The notes under the pieces: model-generated | Told to the model about the DNA's origin: nothing | Databases searched by the model: none | Seen by the model: the letters and a program-made list of their open reading frames with translations, nothing else | Position numbers and translations under genes: made by a program | In this document: in pieces, positions 61,480-64,000 of the stretch | Layout of the letters: each line of letters opens with the position of its first letter | Numbering within the stretch: the stretch's first letter is position 1 | From: CAXPZW01 sp964221845 | Lineage (GTDB): Bacteria > Bacteroidota > Bacteroidia > Flavobacteriales_D > Sanyastnellaceae | Length of the DNA: 64,000 nt | NCBI GenBank assembly: GCA_964221845.1 | Contig: CAXPZW010000032.1 | Location: 1-64,000, forward strand | Reading direction: 5' to 3'

Positions 61480-62609
61480 AGACAACAGATCCACATACCC
61501 CCAGCTCCCCGGAAGCGTTGGAAGCCCTACTCGCCCAAAAGGCGTTTGTAGAGCTTACCGATGCCGAGCGCGCCTATGCGTTGGAGCACTTGGAGTCCGA
61601 GGAGGAATACGCCTCCATGCGGGCCCTGCTGTTGAGCATCTCGGCCACCCCTGCCGAGACCATTGCGCCACGCCCCGGTACCAAGGAGGCGCTGATGGAT
61701 CTGTTCCCGACCGAAGAGCGGGGCGGCTTCCGCGTCTGGCTCAACAGCACGTGGGCGCTGCTGGTGCGCCCAAGCGAACCGTGGTTCCGCCAACCGGCCT
61801 TTGGGGTGGCCTTGGCAGGCATCGCAGTGGTGCTTGCCGGCGTGTTTGTGTTCCAACCCGCTGACCAGGACATTGCCTTCGCCGAAAACCGCGTGCAAAC
61901 GGCAGAAGAAACACCGGCGGCAAGTGAGCTCCTCGTTGAGGACGAAGAAACGCCTGCGGCCACCCAAGAGGCGCCAGCTTCCTCCAATGCCACGCCAGCT
62001 CCGGAGCTCGCGGCCTCCCAGGATGAGGTGGACCAACCCCAGGACGATGCAGCCCTTCCTCCTCCTCCCGAGCAAACATTGAACTTCCAAAAAGAAGTCG
62101 TCGAGGACGCCGAGGTGGCCGACCTGATCACCGAAGATGTGGCGCTCGAAGACGGCACTGCGCTTGAACTGGACGCGATGGCCGAAGAAGAAGTCGTGTT
62201 CGACGCTGACTTCGAATTGGATGAAGAAGTGCCCGAAGCGCTGGCTGACGCACCCGCAACCGGCAACACCGACATGGCAGCCCGAAGCGGCACCGCAAGC
62301 ACCAACGGCTTGGGCGAAGGCAAGACCTTCTCCGCTCCTCCCACCGTCTTGGATACACAAGCCACGTTTCAAACCGCAAGTCCAGTGGATGACGCCCTGT
62401 TCAACACCTCTCAAACACCCGCGTTTGACTTGAATGATCATGTGGAGGAGTTGGCAGGAGTCACCATCAGCAGCACCCAATCCGCTGACTTGAGGATGAC
62501 CGACTCTCGCGGGTTGGACGTGACCTTCAGTCCGGGGGCCTCGTTGGAACTTGGGGAGAGTGCGGTGAAGTACAGTGGGCTTTTTGACTTGTTGGAGACG
62601 GCGTGGTAG
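61476..62609 (+). CDS. Putative anti-sigma partner, single-pass membrane protein
   Basis: The 377-residue product (GTG 61476) has a helical cytoplasmic N-terminus (residues ~1-100; LTDAERAYALEHLESEEEYASM), one membrane helix (FGVALAGIAVVLAGVFVF, ~107-124) and a long periplasmic part that is strikingly acidic and Ala/Glu/Thr/Pro-rich (ETPAATQEAPASSNATPAPEL, DEEVPEALADAPATG). No zinc anti-sigma HxxxCxxC motif is present. Placement right after the ECF gene with overlapping codons supports an anti-sigma or signal-sensing role, but that is inferred. The C-terminal ~80 residues may be a small folded domain. Confidence 0.7.
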   Translation: MKTTDPHTPSSPEALEALLAQKAFVELTDAERAYALEHLESEEEYASMRALLLSISATPAETIAPRPGTKEALMDLFPTEERGGFRVWLNSTWALLVRPSEPWFRQPAFGVALAGIAVVLAGVFVFQPADQDIAFAENRVQTAEETPAASELLVEDEETPAATQEAPASSNATPAPELAASQDEVDQPQDDAALPPPPEQTLNFQKEVVEDAEVADLITEDVALEDGTALELDAMAEEEVVFDADFELDEEVPEALADAPATGNTDMAARSGTASTNGLGEGKTFSAPPTVLDTQATFQTASPVDDALFNTSQTPAFDLNDHVEELAGVTISSTQSADLRMTDSRGLDVTFSPGASLELGESAVKYSGLFDLLETAW

Positions 62610-62648
62610 GATTTGGGTTAGTGGAAGTGCTAGGGGTTAGTGCAAGGG

Positions 62649-62674
62649 GAGTGAAGAGTGAAGAGTGAAGAGTG
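62649..62674. repeat. Seven-base tandem repeat (GAGTGAA)x3, copy 2
   Basis: Three perfect GAGTGAA units and a partial fourth follow the end of the anti-sigma-like gene by about 40 bases. A degenerate version occurs at 33031-33056. Confidence 0.75.
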
Positions 62675-62710
62675 GCTATTTGCAGGGGGACTAGCAGGAG
62701 TTCGGACGTG

Positions 62711-62752
62711 CCGGATTGTCTCCATCCGGTCGCCTCGAGTACACTCGAGGCG
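62711..62752. repeat. Two consecutive hairpins in the 62.6-62.9 kb gap
   Basis: CCGGAT (62711-62716) pairs with ATCCGG (62724-62729). CGCCTCGAGT (62731-62740) pairs with ACTCGAGGCG (62743-62752) with a two-base centre. No T-run follows. The whole gap 62610-62911 shows no gene with confidence; it holds only these repeats, a 33-codon minus-strand frame at 62839-62940 and a 110-codon spurious one. Confidence 0.75.
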
Positions 62753-62911
62753 GTAGCAGGACGTCGCTATGTGCAGGTGGAACTCGCAGAGGATTGAGGG
62801 GAATTGAAATCTTGCCGTGTGTGGCAACTCGGTGATGGTCAGATCAGTTCCAAGGCGGTCAATGACCAGATGAGGACAAGGCCTAGAGCGATGATGCCGG
62901 AAGACTGAGAG

Positions 62912-63403
62912 TTGGTGAGTGCTTTGCTGTGGGCAGCCATCACTGTAGCTACCGGATACCAAATTGGTTACATGGCGCTGGCTGTGGGCTTTGCCGTGCG
63001 TTTCGCCGGTAAGGGTATTGACACTTCCTTTGGTGTAGTTGGCGCCGCCATGGCGCTGCTCGGTTGCTTCTTGGGCAACGCGTTCAGCATCGTTGGAGTA
63101 ATGTCTTCTGAAATTGGACTGGGCTACGCCGACTCCTACCGTCTGCTTGGGCTCGATGGCATTTTCAGTGTCATGGGTGAGACCTTTGGCGGCATTGACT
63201 TGCTGTTTTACGGCATTGCGCTGTTCCAGGGCTTCAAGCTCTCATTCCGCCAACTCTCGGAGGAAGAGATTTTGGAGCACGCATCGGTAGACATCGAGTC
63301 GCAACCCGCGGCAGAGGCTGCTCCTGCAGCAATCGAAGCCGACGCTTCAGAATCTGAAGCACCAGGGGAATCCCCCGCCGAAGAGGCGAACAATCCCACA
63401 TGA
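62912..63403 (+). CDS. Membrane protein, probably 5'-truncated
   Basis: The frame from TTG 62912 encodes 163 residues: two or three hydrophobic helices (VSALLWAAITVATGYQIGYMALAVGFAV, then FGVVGAAMALLGCFLGNAFSIVGVM), a conserved-looking SFRQLSEEEI stretch and an acidic Ala/Glu-rich tail. It resembles bacteroidotal membrane proteins that carry an additional N-terminal soluble or zinc-binding part, yet an in-frame TGA lies immediately upstream (62906-62908) and only a TTG is available as start. The gene therefore looks cut at its 5' end by rearrangement, unless TTG is used. Function unknown. Confidence 0.5.
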   Translation: MVSALLWAAITVATGYQIGYMALAVGFAVRFAGKGIDTSFGVVGAAMALLGCFLGNAFSIVGVMSSEIGLGYADSYRLLGLDGIFSVMGETFGGIDLLFYGIALFQGFKLSFRQLSEEEILEHASVDIESQPAAEAAPAAIEADASESEAPGESPAEEANNPT

Positions 63404-63602
63404 CGCACACCGCACTGACCTCAAGCGACCTCCCCTACCTCATTGATCGGGTGAAGGCTACTTTTGTGGTTGAGCACGGCTCAGGTTCATAAGTAGCCGG
63501 CAATTGTCACCACTCCGTGAACATTTCCGCGCGAGAATAGCTGTACCTCGCGTAAGTCTCTGATCGGCATCGATTTGGAGGCGCAAAAACACCCTTCTCC
63601 GA

Positions 63603-64000
63603 GTGCTATCAGCTCTAATCGCGGCCTTCTGCATTGGCCTGACCCGTGGAGGCCTCAAAGGCCTGGGTCCGCTGTTCATCCTGTTGATGGCCTTGAGTTT
63701 TGGTGCGCGCGAATCTTCGGGCATCATTGTCCCTTTGCTGTTGGTTGGAGATGTGCTGGCCCTGGTGGCTTACCGCAAGTACATTGTACCCGCCATCGTG
63801 AAGCAGTTCTTACCCACGGTACTCGTGGGCTTGCTGCTGGGCGTGTGGGTGGGTAAAGATTTGCCTGAAGGCTATTTCCAACAATTGCTGGCCGGACTGA
63901 TTGTGATTGGCATGCTGGTCATGTGGGTGTGGGAAGTGCGGTTCAAAGGCCGCGTCAAACCTGCCTCATGGAGCCATTGGCCTTTGGGCATCGGCGCCGG
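63603..64000 (+). CDS. TauE/SafE-type sulfite exporter family protein, partial
   Basis: The 3' end is cut by the window. From GTG 63603 the frame reads through at least four membrane helices with ALIAAFCIGLTRGGLKGLG, SGIIVPLLLVGDVLALVAYR, and TVLVGLLLGVWVGKDLPEGY, typical of TauE/SafE permeases, which export sulfite, sulfonates or other organosulfur anions. The LxxKG/TxxGGxKGxG loop and the P-L-L-x-x-G-D motif are the family markers. The gap 63404-63602 has only a short 31-codon frame (ATG 63400) and a TACTTTTG box near 63459. Confidence 0.82.
   Translation, partial: MLSALIAAFCIGLTRGGLKGLGPLFILLMALSFGARESSGIIVPLLLVGDVLALVAYRKYIVPAIVKQFLPTVLVGLLLGVWVGKDLPEGYFQQLLAGLIVIGMLVMWVWEVRFKGRVKPASWSHWPLGIGA

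Noticed and set aside
62630..62962. 110-codon minus-strand frame in the hairpin gap
   Set aside because: Composition is His/Ser/Cys-rich without motif and it reads through the heptamer repeat.
1..64000. CRISPR array, prophage, insertion sequence or integron
   Set aside because: No array of direct repeats with spacers, no transposase, integrase or phage structural genes, and no terminal inverted repeats enclosing a mobile gene were seen.

Overview
The window reads as chromosomal DNA of a GC-rich member of the Bacteroidota, most likely near the Flavobacteriales. The evidence is a gliding-type (CHU_C, type B) C-terminal sorting domain next to a PorP/SprF protein, a type A T9SS cargo protein, DUF5777, DUF493, DUF1599, DUF6265 and FISUMP families, and repeated TAnnTTTG -7 promoter boxes. 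I saw no Shine-Dalgarno pattern that I needed to fix a start. There are no rRNA, tRNA, CRISPR, prophage or insertion-sequence features. Gene density is high and many neighbours overlap by 1-4 bases, so several blocks are probably operons.

Layout. 0-7.8 kb: small membrane and secreted proteins, a CIA30 protein, a large FG-GAP/vanadium-haloperoxidase-like/dockerin-like fusion, two adjacent frameshifted genes (DUF1697 and FISUMP) and a GH109-like oxidoreductase-fold protein. 7.8-16.3 kb: mostly secreted or lipoprotein genes of unknown function, a 538-residue methyltransferase, SRPBCC and DUF1761 proteins, and two tandem diverged paralogues. 16.3-25.2 kb: tryptophan 2,3-dioxygenase, an M28 peptidase with a PDZ domain, a MORN-like protein, gyrA and clpC. 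25.3-33.5 kb: a cytochrome c/DUF5777 operon, a BaiN-like flavoprotein, FtsB/DivIC, rhomboid, an NTF2-like protein, MBOAT and a tiny lipoprotein.

33.8-45.6 kb: a large T9SS cargo protein with PorP/SprF, a carboxypeptidase-regulatory-like protein, DUF6265, meaB, hisS, WD40 and TPR proteins, a lipoprotein and ung. 45.6-52.4 kb: a thioesterase, an LptF/LptG permease overlapping two glycosyltransferases (an envelope block), a PhoD-like phosphatase and a T9SS type A protein. 52.8-64 kb: paaZ coupled to an S41-like peptidase, DUF1599 divergent from folP plus a bile-acid:sodium symporter relative, DUF493, an ArsR regulator, a secreted protein followed by an ECF sigma factor and its putative membrane partner, a repeat- and hairpin-rich gap, a possibly 5'-truncated membrane gene and a TauE/SafE gene cut by the window end.

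The most distinctive features are the haloperoxidase fusion, the TAnnTTTG box placed 4-7 bases before many start codons (suggesting leaderless transcripts), the broken DUF1697 gene whose reading-frame switch lies in one arm of a perfect 16-base hairpin, and a sigma/anti-sigma pair without a zinc anti-sigma motif. I did not find a clearly new defence or mobile system. All family names rest on motif recognition by eye, without database searches.
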